56,411 nucleotides of DNA from Clostridia bacterium. GTDB taxonomy: Bacteria > Bacillota > Clostridia > Oscillospirales > CAG-272. The translations under genes and the position numbers were made by a program. Numbering within the stretch: position 1 is the stretch's first letter; the number at the start of each line of letters is the position of its first letter. Below, piece by piece: positions 16,090 to 25,204 of the stretch. The notes below the pieces were generated by a model. That model worked only from the letters and a program-made list of their open reading frames with translations, was not told where the DNA came from and searched no databases. The stretch is from assembly GCA_017407225.1 (NCBI GenBank), contig JAFQWY010000116.1, forward strand, positions 1 through 56,411, in the 5' to 3' direction.

Positions 16090-17424
16090 TTATCTTTCGG
16101 CTGTGCGGTTTGTGTCGGAATGAGCGGGTGCGGAAATGCCGCCGTACCATGGAAGGTTGGTTTTCAGCCGGCGGATCAGTGCCGTATACCGGGGATGACT
16201 GCGGATGGGATCCAGCCACCTGTCATCCATGCCGTCCCGGATGTAATTTTTATACCAACCGAGAAAAACTTCCAGATCAATCCGCACCGGCTGGCAATGG
16301 AGGATCTTTCCGTCCTCACCGCATACAAGAAGCTCCATGCCGTGGGGAAAGCCCTGAGGTGTGAACCATCTCTCCGGGCAGATATAGCAGGTCAGATGGG
16401 CAAGTTCCGGTACCCGGGATGACACAGTGGGACAGAGACGGTAATCCCACCGGCCTTCCCGGAACATCTGCATAAGATCGCCGGGGATTGCCGTGATCTT
16501 TTCAATCAATGTACCGCAGTCCTCCAGCACCGTGAGGGCAAGCTCGTGTTCCCCGGTACCGGCAAGCTGTGCGGCATAGCAGAATCCGATTTCCAGCCGT
16601 GATCCCACGAAAATGTCCGGCTCACCGTCACCGGAAACCGGGTGCATGGGATCGGGCGTCATGCCGCAGAAATCGTGGAGCATCCGCAGCTTCCGCTTGT
16701 TGATCTCCTTCAGCAGCACCGGATCCCCCGGATTGTCGGAGCAGGTGCGCATCGTGGTGGGATCGTACAGGAATTCGTTCAGCCGGATAAAACTCCTGAC
16801 ATCTCTCAGCTTCCGGCTGTTTTCAAAATCCCTCAGCCCGTCCGCACGCGCCACTCTCAGTCCGATTTTGCTCATGTCCCATTCCCTGTCACCGGAATAT
16901 TTGATGATGATCTTCTCCGCTTCCCGGTCGTTTTCCAGCGCCAGCCATGTATGGATCACCACACAGCGGGCGATGTGGAATTTCTCGCCGTTCAGCATCT
17001 CATGGAACAGAAGCCGCAGTTCCTTCAGCATCTCCTCGTTGCCGTAGAGGGGGTGCCCCTTCTGGATGCCGGCAATCAGAAACCAGATCGCCATGAATGC
17101 TTCGTCTCCGTATTCGCACCGGACGGTACGCAGAACGGAATTGACCGCAGGAATGTCCTGCTCATCCATGGCAGTTTTCAGAGCGTCCCGAAGTTCCTCA
17201 TCGGTGGGGCGTCTGTGTTCCTCACCGCATCCCAGAAGGTCGTCCGCGGTGCATCCGAACAGGCGCGCCATGATGGGCAGAAACTCCATGTCCGGGTAGG
17301 TGGCGCCGTTTTCCCATCGGCTTACGGACTGTCCGCTTACGCCCAGACGAGCTGCAAGCTGTTCCTGCGTCCAGGCGATTTTCCGCCGGTATGCACGGAT
17401 GTTGTTCCCGATATTCAGTTTCAT
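16090..17424 (-). CDS. XRE-family HTH regulator with long C-terminal domain (paralogue A)
   Basis: The product is 444 residues. The N-terminal HTH_3 domain (about 5-60) reads TQEQLAARLGVSGQSVSRWE and ends in the DLLGC motif typical of this clostridial group. The remaining 380 residues are helical and TPR-like in appearance, with no known ligand motif. It shares a module with the neighbouring regulator (for example HPVSGDG, IGF-YAAQL and LTVLEDC). The start ATG follows GGGAGG. The two genes are separate transcription units in tandem. Confidence 0.85.
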   Translation of the reverse strand: MKLNIGNNIRAYRRKIAWTQEQLAARLGVSGQSVSRWENGATYPDMEFLPIMARLFGCTADDLLGCGEEHRRPTDEELRDALKTAMDEQDIPAVNSVLRTVRCEYGDEAFMAIWFLIAGIQKGHPLYGNEEMLKELRLLFHEMLNGEKFHIARCVVIHTWLALENDREAEKIIIKYSGDREWDMSKIGLRVARADGLRDFENSRKLRDVRSFIRLNEFLYDPTTMRTCSDNPGDPVLLKEINKRKLRMLHDFCGMTPDPMHPVSGDGEPDIFVGSRLEIGFCYAAQLAGTGEHELALTVLEDCGTLIEKITAIPGDLMQMFREGRWDYRLCPTVSSRVPELAHLTCYICPERWFTPQGFPHGMELLVCGEDGKILHCQPVRIDLEVFLGWYKNYIRDGMDDRWLDPIRSHPRYTALIRRLKTNLPWYGGISAPAHSDTNRTAER

Positions 17425-17457
17425 ATATGCCTCCCTGCAGTGTGATTTTCTGACTTC

Positions 17458-17486
17458 ATTGTATCAGATTGAAGAGAGGATTGCAA
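17458..17486 (-). promoter_or_regulatory. Promoter of XRE paralogue A
   Basis: Minus strand TTGCAA (17481-17486), 17 bp, TACAAT (17458-17463). Confidence 0.7.
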
Positions 17487-17533
17487 GGGCAGCGTCCGGA
17501 TGTGCCGATTCACGGTTTCTGAGGATTTTCCGG

Positions 17534-18880
17534 TCAGTACATGGTGTTCCAAGGGATGACTGTCCGGATCCTCTCGACTACGGCATGATACCTGGGATGA
17601 CTGCGGATGGGATCGTACCAGCTGGAGTAAAAATCATCGGTGGGCTTGGACTGATCGGTCAGCAGTGCTTCGAAGTCCAGGCGAACGGTCACGTCAAAAC
17701 TGCTCTGCATGAATTTTTGTCCGGGATAGCTCCCGATCAGTGCCAGATGCAGTGATGTGGGGTATTCACGCTTCTCATCGTTGACTATATAGCACGACGG
17801 AGCACGGTACGCCTGCAGCAGATTCAGATCCGGATCCCGCACGGGAAGGGCAGGGCAGTAGTCGTATCGGAATCCGTTCCGGTAGGCAGCCAGACCTGCC
17901 GGGAACTCCATGAGCTTTTCGATCAGCTCACAGCAGTCCTCAAGTGCCGTCAGAGCCTGATTCTCTTCTCCCACCGCGCTGAGCTGTGCGGCATATTTGA
18001 ATCCGATATCCAGATACGCCCCCGCCCAGATATCGGCAGCACCGTCGCCGGACACGGGATGAGCCTTGTCGGGGGTGATTCCGCTGTGGCAGTGGAGGAT
18101 GGCCAGCTTCCGCTCACTTGCCCTCCGCCAGCGCATGGGATCCCCCGGACCCGCATCCCGCTCAACTTTACGGGGATCGTCCCGGCTGACCATACCGTTT
18201 TCCAGAAACAGCCCCATCGGTTCCCGGATGAATTCGTACATCCTGCGGACTTTCAGCTCCTGAGCAAGCCGGCGGCACAGCGGGACGTCCCCGTGATGCC
18301 GTGCCCATGAGAGATACAGCCCGGCTTCGGACATATCCCAGTTGTGTGAAATCCTGTGACGCCTGATCAGTTCCTCCAGATGCGCTTCGTCTTCCAGGCG
18401 GATCAGTCTGTGGATCATGGAAGGGTATACCCATCGGTTTTCCGGATCGGCAAGACAGGCATCCACGAGGCGGCGGTATTCTTCCATGACGGTTTCGTTT
18501 CCGTACAGGGCATTTCCGGGACGGATCAGCCACAGAAGATGGTCCAGATGGGGAAATTCTTTGGGATATTCGCATCGGATCGTCCGCAGAAGCCCGACAG
18601 TTCCGTCCACGTCCTCTTTCCTGAGAACGTCATCCAGAGCATCCCGCAGTTCCTTCCGTGTCAGTCTTTTCTCAGGCTCTCCGCATCCCAGCAGGGCATC
18701 CACGGTGCATCCGAACAGGCGCGCCATCTCCACGATCCGCTCAATGTCCGGTACCGTGGTGCCGTTTTCCCAGCGGCTCACCGACTGGAAGGAAACTCCA
18801 AGCCGATCGGCAAGCTGCTCCTGTGTCATAGACAGGCGTTTTCTGTATGTGCGTATGTTTTCGTTCAGATTCAGTTTCAT
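17534..18880 (-). CDS. XRE-family HTH regulator with long C-terminal domain (paralogue B)
   Basis: The product is 448 residues. The N-terminal HTH_3 domain reads TQEQLADRLGVSFQSVSRWE and ends in the LLGCGEPEKRLTRKELRDAL hinge. The C-terminal part is collinear with paralogue A: HPVSGDG, IGFKYAAQL, ALTALEDCCELIEK, and the final W-DPIRSHPRY block. This is a clear tandem duplication that has diverged. The start ATG follows AAAGGAGG, and the gene has its own promoter. Confidence 0.85.
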   Translation of the reverse strand: MKLNLNENIRTYRKRLSMTQEQLADRLGVSFQSVSRWENGTTVPDIERIVEMARLFGCTVDALLGCGEPEKRLTRKELRDALDDVLRKEDVDGTVGLLRTIRCEYPKEFPHLDHLLWLIRPGNALYGNETVMEEYRRLVDACLADPENRWVYPSMIHRLIRLEDEAHLEELIRRHRISHNWDMSEAGLYLSWARHHGDVPLCRRLAQELKVRRMYEFIREPMGLFLENGMVSRDDPRKVERDAGPGDPMRWRRASERKLAILHCHSGITPDKAHPVSGDGAADIWAGAYLDIGFKYAAQLSAVGEENQALTALEDCCELIEKLMEFPAGLAAYRNGFRYDYCPALPVRDPDLNLLQAYRAPSCYIVNDEKREYPTSLHLALIGSYPGQKFMQSSFDVTVRLDFEALLTDQSKPTDDFYSSWYDPIRSHPRYHAVVERIRTVIPWNTMY

Positions 18881-18909
18881 GCTTCCGCCTCCTTTTCTTT
18901 TGTACTTTT

Positions 18910-18938
18910 ATTATATCCTGTCCCCCATCCGTTTGCAA
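18910..18938 (-). promoter_or_regulatory. Promoter of XRE paralogue B
   Basis: Minus strand TTGCAA (18933-18938), 17 bp, TATAAT (18910-18915). Confidence 0.75.
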
Positions 18939-19013
18939 GCGCAGGGACACGGAAAGCAAATTCGCGGAAAGTGAGAACTTTAGGAAATAAATTAAATATT
19001 TTCAGAAATCCTA

Positions 19014-19042
19014 TTGACAAACCTGCCGGGATGTAGTATAAT
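19014..19042 (+). promoter_or_regulatory. Promoter of tRNA-Cys
   Basis: TTGACA (19014-19019), 17 bp, TATAAT (19037-19042). Confidence 0.9.
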
Positions 19043-19060
19043 ATACACCGTCAACGGGAC

Positions 19061-19132
19061 GGCGACATAGCCAAGCGGTAAGGCAGAAGTCTGCAAAACT
19101 TTTATTCCCCGGTTCGATTCCGGGTGTCGCCT
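19061..19132 (+). tRNA. tRNA-Cys(GCA), reconstituted at left end of element
   Basis: The acceptor arms are GGCGACA/TGTCGCC. The anticodon loop CTGCAAA gives GCA, and the T arm CCCGG-TTCGATT-CCGGG is intact. From base 19071 on it is part of a 111-bp direct repeat whose second copy lies at 29163-29273. The tRNA 5' end is therefore chromosomal, while the 3' part was most likely supplied by the integrated element. A terminator (AACAGTCTC/GAGGCTGTT plus T6) follows at 19147-19175. Confidence 0.95.
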
Positions 19133-19181
19133 TCAATAAAACAAAGAACAGTCTCAACCGAGGCTGTTTTTTGTTGTTTAT
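19071..19181 (+). repeat. attL-side direct repeat
   Basis: A 111-bp copy contained in the intact tRNA-Cys and its terminator. It differs from the right copy only at 19159 (C versus A). Confidence 0.9.
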
Positions 19182-19266
19182 GGGGATAAACAGCTGGCAT
19201 TTCGGGAGATTCCGAACATACCACATCAGGGTTTATGCCGTGCAGATTCCGCCTTTAAGAAAGAAA

Positions 19267-19285
19267 TGGTTTCTAATTGGTTTCC
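19267..19285 (+). promoter_or_regulatory. Left integrase arm-type site
   Basis: TGGTTTCTAATTGGTTTCC is a doubled TGGTTTC core between the tRNA repeat and the integrase start. It nearly equals the right-end site at 29082. Confidence 0.6.
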
Positions 19286-19300
19286 AAAAAGGAGAACATG

Positions 19301-20458
19301 ATGGGAAACACAAGAAAGAAAAACGGCGAAGGTTCGGTATTTCAGATATCCGAAAACAAATGGGTTGCAAAAATCAGCCTCGGCACAGGGACTGACGGCA
19401 AGCCCGTCGTCAAACAGTTTTCGGGAAAGACAGAAGCCATTGTAAAAAAGAAACTGCGGGATTTTAAGAAGAGTGACAATTATTCGGCAGGACATATGCC
19501 CGCAAAGGAAACAGTACAGCAATACTTTGCCGGATGGCTGAGAGAATACCAATATAATAAGCTGAAGCCTGCCAGTTACGACAGATTGGAAACGACGGTG
19601 CGATGTCACATTATTCCTGCAATCGGAGCGAAAAAGATGGACAAGGTCACCAGAGACGATGTGCAGGGGCTTGTCAATGCGCTGTATTATCAGAATGCCT
19701 TGTCGTATTCAACGGTCAAGAAGGTGTATGTGGCTCTGAATGCCTGCTACAAGCACGCTCTGGTCGATGGTACGGTGTTGAAAAATCCCTGCACAGGCGT
19801 GATCCTTCCCTCTCAGGGAGAACGCACCAAACAGATAACCGCTTTTTCAGCCGAGGAAACCCTTTTGCTGCAAAACGAACTGATGAGAAAAGATGAGTAC
19901 GGAAATGATGCGTACTATTATGCACCTGTTTTTCTGCTGATGCTTCACACCGGAATGCGGATGGGTGAAACACTGGCATTGACATGGGATGATGTGGATT
20001 TCACGAATCACACTGTCTCTGTAACCAAGAACAGCATCATGGTAAAGACCCGGGATCAGTCGGGACAATGCAGCGGCGGCTATGAAGCGGCAATACAGAA
20101 CAGTACAAAAACAGCAAGCGGGAACAGAGTAATTCCATTGAACAGGAAAGCAGAGGAAGCTTTAGCCGAACTTCGGAAAAGAAAAACCTCACAGTATGTT
20201 GTGGAAAACAGCCGGGGAAACGCCGTTCTGCCAAGCAATCTGGAAAGAAGCTTTCATGCCGTACTGCAGAATTGTGGTTTAGGAAAACATGGGGTGCATG
20301 TTCTGCGGCACACGTTTGCCAGCATGCTTTTCGGGAAAGGCGTTGATGGGAAAGTAATCAGTCAGCTGCTAGGGCACGCAAGTGTGAAGATAACGTATGA
20401 TATATATGTGCATATCATGCCGAAAGAGATAGCCCATGTCACCGATGTGCTGGTGTAA
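19301..20458 (+). CDS. Tyrosine recombinase / site-specific integrase
   Basis: The product is 385 residues. ATG at 19301 is chosen for its spacing to AAGGAG; an in-frame TTG upstream lacks such a site. Order: an N-terminal AP2-like arm-binding domain (GEGSVFQISENKWVAKISLG), a SAM-like core-binding domain (about 65-165), and the catalytic domain (about 175-385). Catalytic residues are visible: R220 (HTGMRMGE), H333/R336 (HVLRHTFA), H359 (LLGHA) and Y369 (YDIYVH). It is of the Tn916/phage integrase type, and would insert and, with a partner, excise the element at tRNA-Cys. No excisionase is recognised. Confidence 0.95.
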   Translation: MGNTRKKNGEGSVFQISENKWVAKISLGTGTDGKPVVKQFSGKTEAIVKKKLRDFKKSDNYSAGHMPAKETVQQYFAGWLREYQYNKLKPASYDRLETTVRCHIIPAIGAKKMDKVTRDDVQGLVNALYYQNALSYSTVKKVYVALNACYKHALVDGTVLKNPCTGVILPSQGERTKQITAFSAEETLLLQNELMRKDEYGNDAYYYAPVFLLMLHTGMRMGETLALTWDDVDFTNHTVSVTKNSIMVKTRDQSGQCSGGYEAAIQNSTKTASGNRVIPLNRKAEEALAELRKRKTSQYVVENSRGNAVLPSNLERSFHAVLQNCGLGKHGVHVLRHTFASMLFGKGVDGKVISQLLGHASVKITYDIYVHIMPKEIAHVTDVLV

Positions 20459-20480
20459 TGGGGAGAATATACTGTTATAT

Positions 20481-20511
20481 AGGGGGACTGCGGAAGTTCC
20501 CCATTTTTTTC
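20481..20511 (+). terminator. Terminator after integrase
   Basis: A GGGGGACT/AGTTCCCC stem-loop is followed by T7. Confidence 0.75.
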
Positions 20512-20564
20512 AGATACTTCCTCTGTATTCCGTTTGTTCCTTCCCCGTATTTACAGAATTTTCC

Positions 20565-20593
20565 TTGCACTTCCATGGAAAGAGTGGTATAAT
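20565..20593 (+). promoter_or_regulatory. Promoter of the large surface protein gene
   Basis: TTGCAC (20565-20570), 17 bp, TATAAT (20588-20593), about 120 bp ahead of the start. The leader shows no clear structure. Confidence 0.7.
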
Positions 20594-20712
20594 GAAATAA
20601 TAACCAATTCATGAAATGAAATCGAGACTACAGGAACTGTGATATGATTAGTCTGTACAACTTTCTTTGAAAAATTATCCCTTGCAACACAGGTGGAAGG
20701 AAGGACAATAAA

Positions 20713-23451
20713 ATGAAGAAAAAATTTTTATCCCTCGTGTCTCTGATGCTGGCAGTGGTTATGATTTTCCCTGCTGTCGTATCTGCGACCGAAACCACTG
20801 CAGATCATGTGATTTATTACGACGGCGAAAAACTGAATACCGTTCAGCTCACCATTGAAGGCGAAGGCGAAAAAGTCTGGAAATCCGACGATACCTCCAA
20901 GGCTGAGGTTGACAATACCGGGCTTGTAAAGGCAAAAGCTGCCGGTGAAGTATGGATCAGAGCATATGATTCCTCTATGGAAAATCAGCTCGGTTCCTGG
21001 AAAATCAAGGTAGTAGGCCGCTCCTGCACCAGTATTGCTGTGGATTATTCCAAGGCAAAAGTTGAGTACCACAGCGGCGAAAAGTTTGATACCAAGGATA
21101 TGATCGTCACTGCAACCTATGACAACGGTGACACCAAGATTCTGTCCTCCTCCGAATATACCTATGCTCCCGCAGGTGCGCTGAAGGTTGCCGATGAAAA
21201 GATCACCGTAACTTATCAGGAAAAGACTGCGGATGTGCCTGTAACCGTCAAGGAAGTTCTGCCCACCAAGGTTGAAATTGTCCGTCCCCTGAACCGTTCT
21301 TTCACAGAAGGCGATAAGATTTCCGATGTTGAAATCAAAGTTACCTACACTGACGGTTCCACTGCAACTCTGACCTCCGGTTTTGATCAGATTCCCTCCG
21401 CTACCACTGCGCTGACCACCGATATCACCAAGCTCGAAGTTTCCTATAAGGGAATTCCCGCAAGCATTACGATTGAAGTTAAGGCTAAGTCCACCACCGG
21501 CGGCACTACCGGCGGCACCACCGGCGATACCACTACCGGTACCATCAAGTACGAACCCGCCGATGCGATTCCGATGGTTTACGAAGTAGGCGAAAAGCTC
21601 GACCTTTCCAAGGTTACCAAGTTCAGCCTCATAAAGACCGACGGTACTGCTGTTTCCAGCGTGTCCTCCAGCACCATCAAGACCGCTCTGGAAGGCAAGC
21701 TGACTCCTTTCGCCAATGTAACCAATGCTGTCGACGTTACACTGACCGTTACCATTGGCTCCGATAAGTATGCTCTCGTACTTACCGATATCAAGGTCAC
21801 CGAAAAGACCGTTGACCCCAACATCGACGACAAAGACGGTCCTTACGAAATCCGCGACGTGGAAATGAAGAAGGACAAGTACGACATCGGCTACGAAATC
21901 TCTCTCGACGACATCAAGACCGTTGAAGTAAAGTGGACCAAGAACGGCACCGCTTACGACATCGCGGGTGAAAACCTGGGTAACTATGCTGCAGATCCCA
22001 CCATTGAGGTTCTCGACAAGGACGGCAATACCAAGCTCAAGGCATATCGCAACATTATTCAGGGTGAAGAAGTTCTTACCGACCGTTACGGCGACCAGTA
22101 CGTTCAGCTCCTCCTCACCTTCGGCGATGAAGAATACGAATTCGATATTGGAGTTTCGCCACATTCTCATGATTACAGCATCTTTGTTGAAACAGTCGCT
22201 CCCACTTGCACAGAATCCGGTTATGACCTGTATAAGTGTTCGCTGTGTTCCGCGACGCAAAAGACAAACCTGACTCCTCCCCATGGGCACAACCTTTTTC
22301 TGATCGAGCGGGTTCCCGCATTATGTGAAAAAGGGGCATACACTTTATCAAAATGCCTGCTTTGTGAAGAAGAGGTGCGGCGCTACACGGGAAAAGCCCT
22401 CGGTCATGATTACGGCGAATGGTCAGTAACCACTGAACCCGGATTTGATACCGAAGGTCAGAAAGAAAGAAGCTGTTCCCGCTGTGAAAAGACAGAAACA
22501 GTCATACTTCATCCGCTCAATGCTGCCCACACCTATAGGATTACTGTAGTTGCGGCAACCTGTACCGAAAAGGGATATGTGAATTATTCCTGCACAGGTT
22601 GTGACCATGAGTACAACGACAAATATACGGTTGCTCTGGGTCATGTAATGGTAAACGACACCAGATCGGCCACTTGCGTAAGTGAAGGTTATGAAGGTAT
22701 GGTCTGTGAGGAATGCGGTTATATGGAAACCACATCCACAACGCCCGCGCTCGGTCACAACTTTGTCGTCATCTCCACTGTTGAGGCGGTAAGCTGTGTC
22801 AGTGCCGGCTACGACAATCTTGAATGCACCCGGTGCAAAGAGCTGACCGTCGGCAATATCGTCACCGTCCCCCATACCGCTACCGCGTGGGTAATCGACG
22901 AACCTGCAACCGAAACATACGAGGGCAGTATGCACATGGACTGTGCGGTATGCTTCAACACCTACGACCGACGTCCGGTGCCCCGTCTGATTCCCTCTGA
23001 AGAGTCCGGCTATGTGGTTGAAGGTACATGGCTGAAGAATGTTCCTGCAGATATCACTGCCGCAGAACTGATCGAAGCATTTGCACCGGAAATCGGTGAA
23101 GTGAAGATTTACTCGGCAGACGGAAAGGAACTCACAGGCAAACAGTATGTCACTGCAGGCTGTGAAGTACGGCTGGTACAGGATGATGTAGTTTTCGACC
23201 GTCTTGTGGTGGCTGAAAATGAAGCTGCCGGAGGACGTACCATTACCGGAAGAATCACCAGTTACGAAGACAATACCGCCGCCGTGACGGTTGAGCTTTA
23301 CCGGGACGGTGAAACCACAGTTTATCGTTCTGATACAGTATGCGGAAACGATACGACCTACACCCTCACAAATGTGATGCCCGGCACCTATCAGCTGAAG
23401 GTTTCCAAGGCAAATCATGTTATGCGGGTGTATCAGATCACGGTAGAGTAA
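20713..23451 (+). CDS. Secreted surface protein: Ig-like domains, Cys-repeat array, carboxypeptidase-like module
   Basis: The product is 912 residues with a signal peptide (about 1-26, ending VVSA). Residues about 30-190 contain bacterial Ig-like modules (SKAEVDNTGLVKAKAAGEVW is the Big_2 pattern). Residues about 190-470 hold further beta modules and a TTGGTTGG linker. Residues about 480-760 form an array of about six repeats of roughly 45 residues with the pattern C-x-E-x-G-Y ... C-x-x-C ... L-G-H. The C-terminus (about 845-912) is a carboxypeptidase-regulatory-like module (TITGRITSYEDN, GTYQLKVSK). No sortase motif, SLH or dockerin follows. Codon use shifts near 22.14 kb, where the Cys repeats begin, suggesting mosaic origin. 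It is probably adhesive or structural; it is the largest cargo gene of the element. Confidence 0.75.
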   Translation: MKKKFLSLVSLMLAVVMIFPAVVSATETTADHVIYYDGEKLNTVQLTIEGEGEKVWKSDDTSKAEVDNTGLVKAKAAGEVWIRAYDSSMENQLGSWKIKVVGRSCTSIAVDYSKAKVEYHSGEKFDTKDMIVTATYDNGDTKILSSSEYTYAPAGALKVADEKITVTYQEKTADVPVTVKEVLPTKVEIVRPLNRSFTEGDKISDVEIKVTYTDGSTATLTSGFDQIPSATTALTTDITKLEVSYKGIPASITIEVKAKSTTGGTTGGTTGDTTTGTIKYEPADAIPMVYEVGEKLDLSKVTKFSLIKTDGTAVSSVSSSTIKTALEGKLTPFANVTNAVDVTLTVTIGSDKYALVLTDIKVTEKTVDPNIDDKDGPYEIRDVEMKKDKYDIGYEISLDDIKTVEVKWTKNGTAYDIAGENLGNYAADPTIEVLDKDGNTKLKAYRNIIQGEEVLTDRYGDQYVQLLLTFGDEEYEFDIGVSPHSHDYSIFVETVAPTCTESGYDLYKCSLCSATQKTNLTPPHGHNLFLIERVPALCEKGAYTLSKCLLCEEEVRRYTGKALGHDYGEWSVTTEPGFDTEGQKERSCSRCEKTETVILHPLNAAHTYRITVVAATCTEKGYVNYSCTGCDHEYNDKYTVALGHVMVNDTRSATCVSEGYEGMVCEECGYMETTSTTPALGHNFVVISTVEAVSCVSAGYDNLECTRCKELTVGNIVTVPHTATAWVIDEPATETYEGSMHMDCAVCFNTYDRRPVPRLIPSEESGYVVEGTWLKNVPADITAAELIEAFAPEIGEVKIYSADGKELTGKQYVTAGCEVRLVQDDVVFDRLVVAENEAAGGRTITGRITSYEDNTAAVTVELYRDGETTVYRSDTVCGNDTTYTLTNVMPGTYQLKVSKANHVMRVYQITVE

Positions 23452-23527
23452 CAGATTATAACAAAAATAAAGATTGTATGAAAGTTATAACAACTGTAAA
23501 ATCTACGGTTGAGCAATGAACTCAATA

Positions 23528-23574
23528 GCAAACAGCGGATATTCCGGTATGGGATACCCGCTGTTGTTTTTCTT
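23528..23574 (+). terminator. Terminator after the surface protein gene
   Basis: The AACAGCGG/CCGCTGTT stem with an inner GGTAT/ATACC is followed by a T-rich tract. Apart from this and a possible TATACT box near 23698, the gap 23452-23757 holds nothing recognised. Confidence 0.75.
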
Positions 23575-23757
23575 TTTGGGTTAGTCTCACATGGCACTAC
23601 CTATCATGATAATCCCGTAATTTCCCCCGCTTCACCGTTTTAACCACCCCTGTCCTTCAAGAAATCCCTCATTTTTCACACCCTCTCAACCTGTGCTATA
23701 CTATAGCCATCACAGGGAGCGGACACCCGAACAAATCCGCACAGGAAAGGACATACC

Positions 23758-24033
23758 ATGTCAGTAAACGAACTCATCCACACCATCGAAGACCTCAAGC
23801 ACCTCGAAGAGCTTATCCGGGAAGCGGAACAGGAAGCCGAAGCTATGCGCGACTCCATCAAAGCAGAAATGCTAAAACAGGGCGTGGAAGAACTCAAGGC
23901 AGGTACCCACATCGTTCGTTGGACGACCACGCTCACCAACCGCTTCGACACCACCGCATTCAAGAAGAAGTACGACGAACTCTACAAAGCGTTCACCAAG
24001 CAGACCACTTCCCGCCGCTTTACCATCGCGTAA
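23758..24033 (+). CDS. Small coiled-coil protein, phage-like
   Basis: The product is 91 residues. ATG follows AAAGGA. Residues about 1-45 are a strongly charged helix (LEELIREAEQEAEAMRDSIK). The C-terminal half has RWTTTLTNRFDTTAFKKKYD and ends SRRFTIA, a pattern I associate with small proteins near phage recombination genes in Firmicutes (recalled from family knowledge, not checked). It supports a phage or ICE origin of this segment. Confidence 0.65.
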   Translation: MSVNELIHTIEDLKHLEELIREAEQEAEAMRDSIKAEMLKQGVEELKAGTHIVRWTTTLTNRFDTTAFKKKYDELYKAFTKQTTSRRFTIA

Positions 24034-24176
24034 AAGGAAAAGCCCTTGCATATTCCACCGACCAAAGTGACTATGTAAGAGCCATCACAAGCCGCGGAGG
24101 GCGTGTGCAGGTATAGAATATCACCGTTCTCCCGGTTTGTCAATAGCTTCCGACGAAATTGAAAGAGAGGATAATA

Positions 24177-24821
24177 ATGAAGGAAATTTCAAAATACAGC
24201 CGTCTGGCGATGTATCTCGAAAAGCTGTACGACAAGCTGAACCATGACTTTTTTGAGGATTCGCTGGAACGTCCGGTTATCACCGTGCAGTCAACAGCCC
24301 GTGCCTATGGGCATTACACCCTGTACGACGCATGGAGCGTGAAAGGTGAGGGCTACCGGGAACTGAACATCGGCGCGGGAACACTGGACAGACCCATTGA
24401 GAACGTGCTTGCAACGCTTCTGCATGAGATGTGCCATCAGTACAACGACGTGGTGCTGAATGTACAGGACTGCTCGAGAGGCGGAACATATCACAACCGG
24501 CTGTTCAAGGAAACTGCGGAATCCCACGGGTTGCTGGTCACAAAGACGGAGACTTACGGGTACAGCCGGACGGAGCCTGCGGATGAGCTGCTTGAATGGA
24601 TTTTGAATCATAATATTCAGGAGATTCAGCTCTGCCGGAATGACCTGCCGGTGATGGTTCCGGTGGTTGGCACGGGAAGCGGCAGTCCCGTCAGCAGTGC
24701 GGGCAGAGCGAAGAACGGTTCACGGCGGTATGTCTGCCCGGAATGCGGGACAATTGTGCGTGCAACGAGGTTGGTGAACGTGATCTGCGGCGACTGCATG
24801 TGCGGGATGATGGAGGGATGA
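24177..24821 (+). CDS. SprT-like zinc metalloprotease domain protein
   Basis: The product is 214 residues. ATG at 24177 is chosen over an upstream TTG because AGAGAGGA lies at proper spacing. The SprT-like zincin core has the motif H83-E-x-x-H87 (LLHEMCHQYND), preceded by the typical 'LNHDFFEDSL' helix. The C-terminus holds a zinc ribbon (CPECGTIVRA...CGDC). Eukaryotic relatives (SPRTN) cut DNA-protein crosslinks; bacterial SprT-like proteins are frequent on phages and ICEs but are uncharacterised. It probably acts on element DNA metabolism (inference). Confidence 0.88.
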   Translation: MKEISKYSRLAMYLEKLYDKLNHDFFEDSLERPVITVQSTARAYGHYTLYDAWSVKGEGYRELNIGAGTLDRPIENVLATLLHEMCHQYNDVVLNVQDCSRGGTYHNRLFKETAESHGLLVTKTETYGYSRTEPADELLEWILNHNIQEIQLCRNDLPVMVPVVGTGSGSPVSSAGRAKNGSRRYVCPECGTIVRATRLVNVICGDCMCGMMEG

Positions 24822-24869
24822 GTATATATCCTGATGTCGGTTTAAGCGACATCGGCTAAATCAGGTACA

Positions 24870-25112
24870 TCACTTTATCTCCTGTTCCAACTCCCGAAAT
24901 TCTGGTGTATCGAAGAATTCCACCAGAGTAATCCCCAGACCGTCACACAGCATCTTAATCGTGACGATTCCTGGATTTACACTTTTTCCATATAGAATAT
25001 TCTTGATTGTCGAGGGCGGCACGGCTGACTCCATCGCAAGTTTGTGAATTGCCATGTGCCGCTCCTCACACAGTCTCATAAGTCTGTTTTTTACCGCTGT
25101 ATATGTGTCCAT
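24870..25112 (-). CDS. XRE-family repressor-like HTH protein
   Basis: The product is 80 residues, almost entirely one HTH domain: LAMESAVPPSTIKNILYG, then the conserved TIKMLCDGLGITLVEFFDTP tail typical of small clostridial Cro/CI-type regulators. ATG follows TAGGAG at eight bases. It is divergent from the gene at 25251, and repeated CTATATATAG-like boxes fill the gap between them, suggesting that it represses that gene and perhaps itself. Confidence 0.88.
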   Translation of the reverse strand: MDTYTAVKNRLMRLCEERHMAIHKLAMESAVPPSTIKNILYGKSVNPGIVTIKMLCDGLGITLVEFFDTPEFRELEQEIK

Positions 25113-25136
25113 AATTCGCTCCTATACGAGGTTTAT

Positions 25137-25204
25137 AGGCTAATTATAGACTTGTTTTCTTGACAATATGGGCTATATATGATACAATAAGGCTATATAT
25201 AGTC
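25137..25204. promoter_or_regulatory. Operator cluster of the small HTH repressor
   Basis: Three related boxes are seen: AGGCTAATTATAGAC (25137-25151), GGCTATATATGATAC (25171-25185) and GGCTATATATAGTCC (25191-25205). The second lies between -35 and -10 of the rightward promoter and the third lies at its expected start point. Confidence 0.6.
25160..25188 (+). promoter_or_regulatory. Promoter of the 25251 gene
   Basis: TTGACA (25160-25165), 17 bp, TACAAT (25183-25188), overlapped by the repeated boxes. Confidence 0.8.

Noticed and set aside
19011-19226. Minus-strand ORF across tRNA-Cys (and the similar one at 29043-29249)
   Set aside because: Translation of tRNA antisense, a common false call; both copies arise from the 111-bp repeat.
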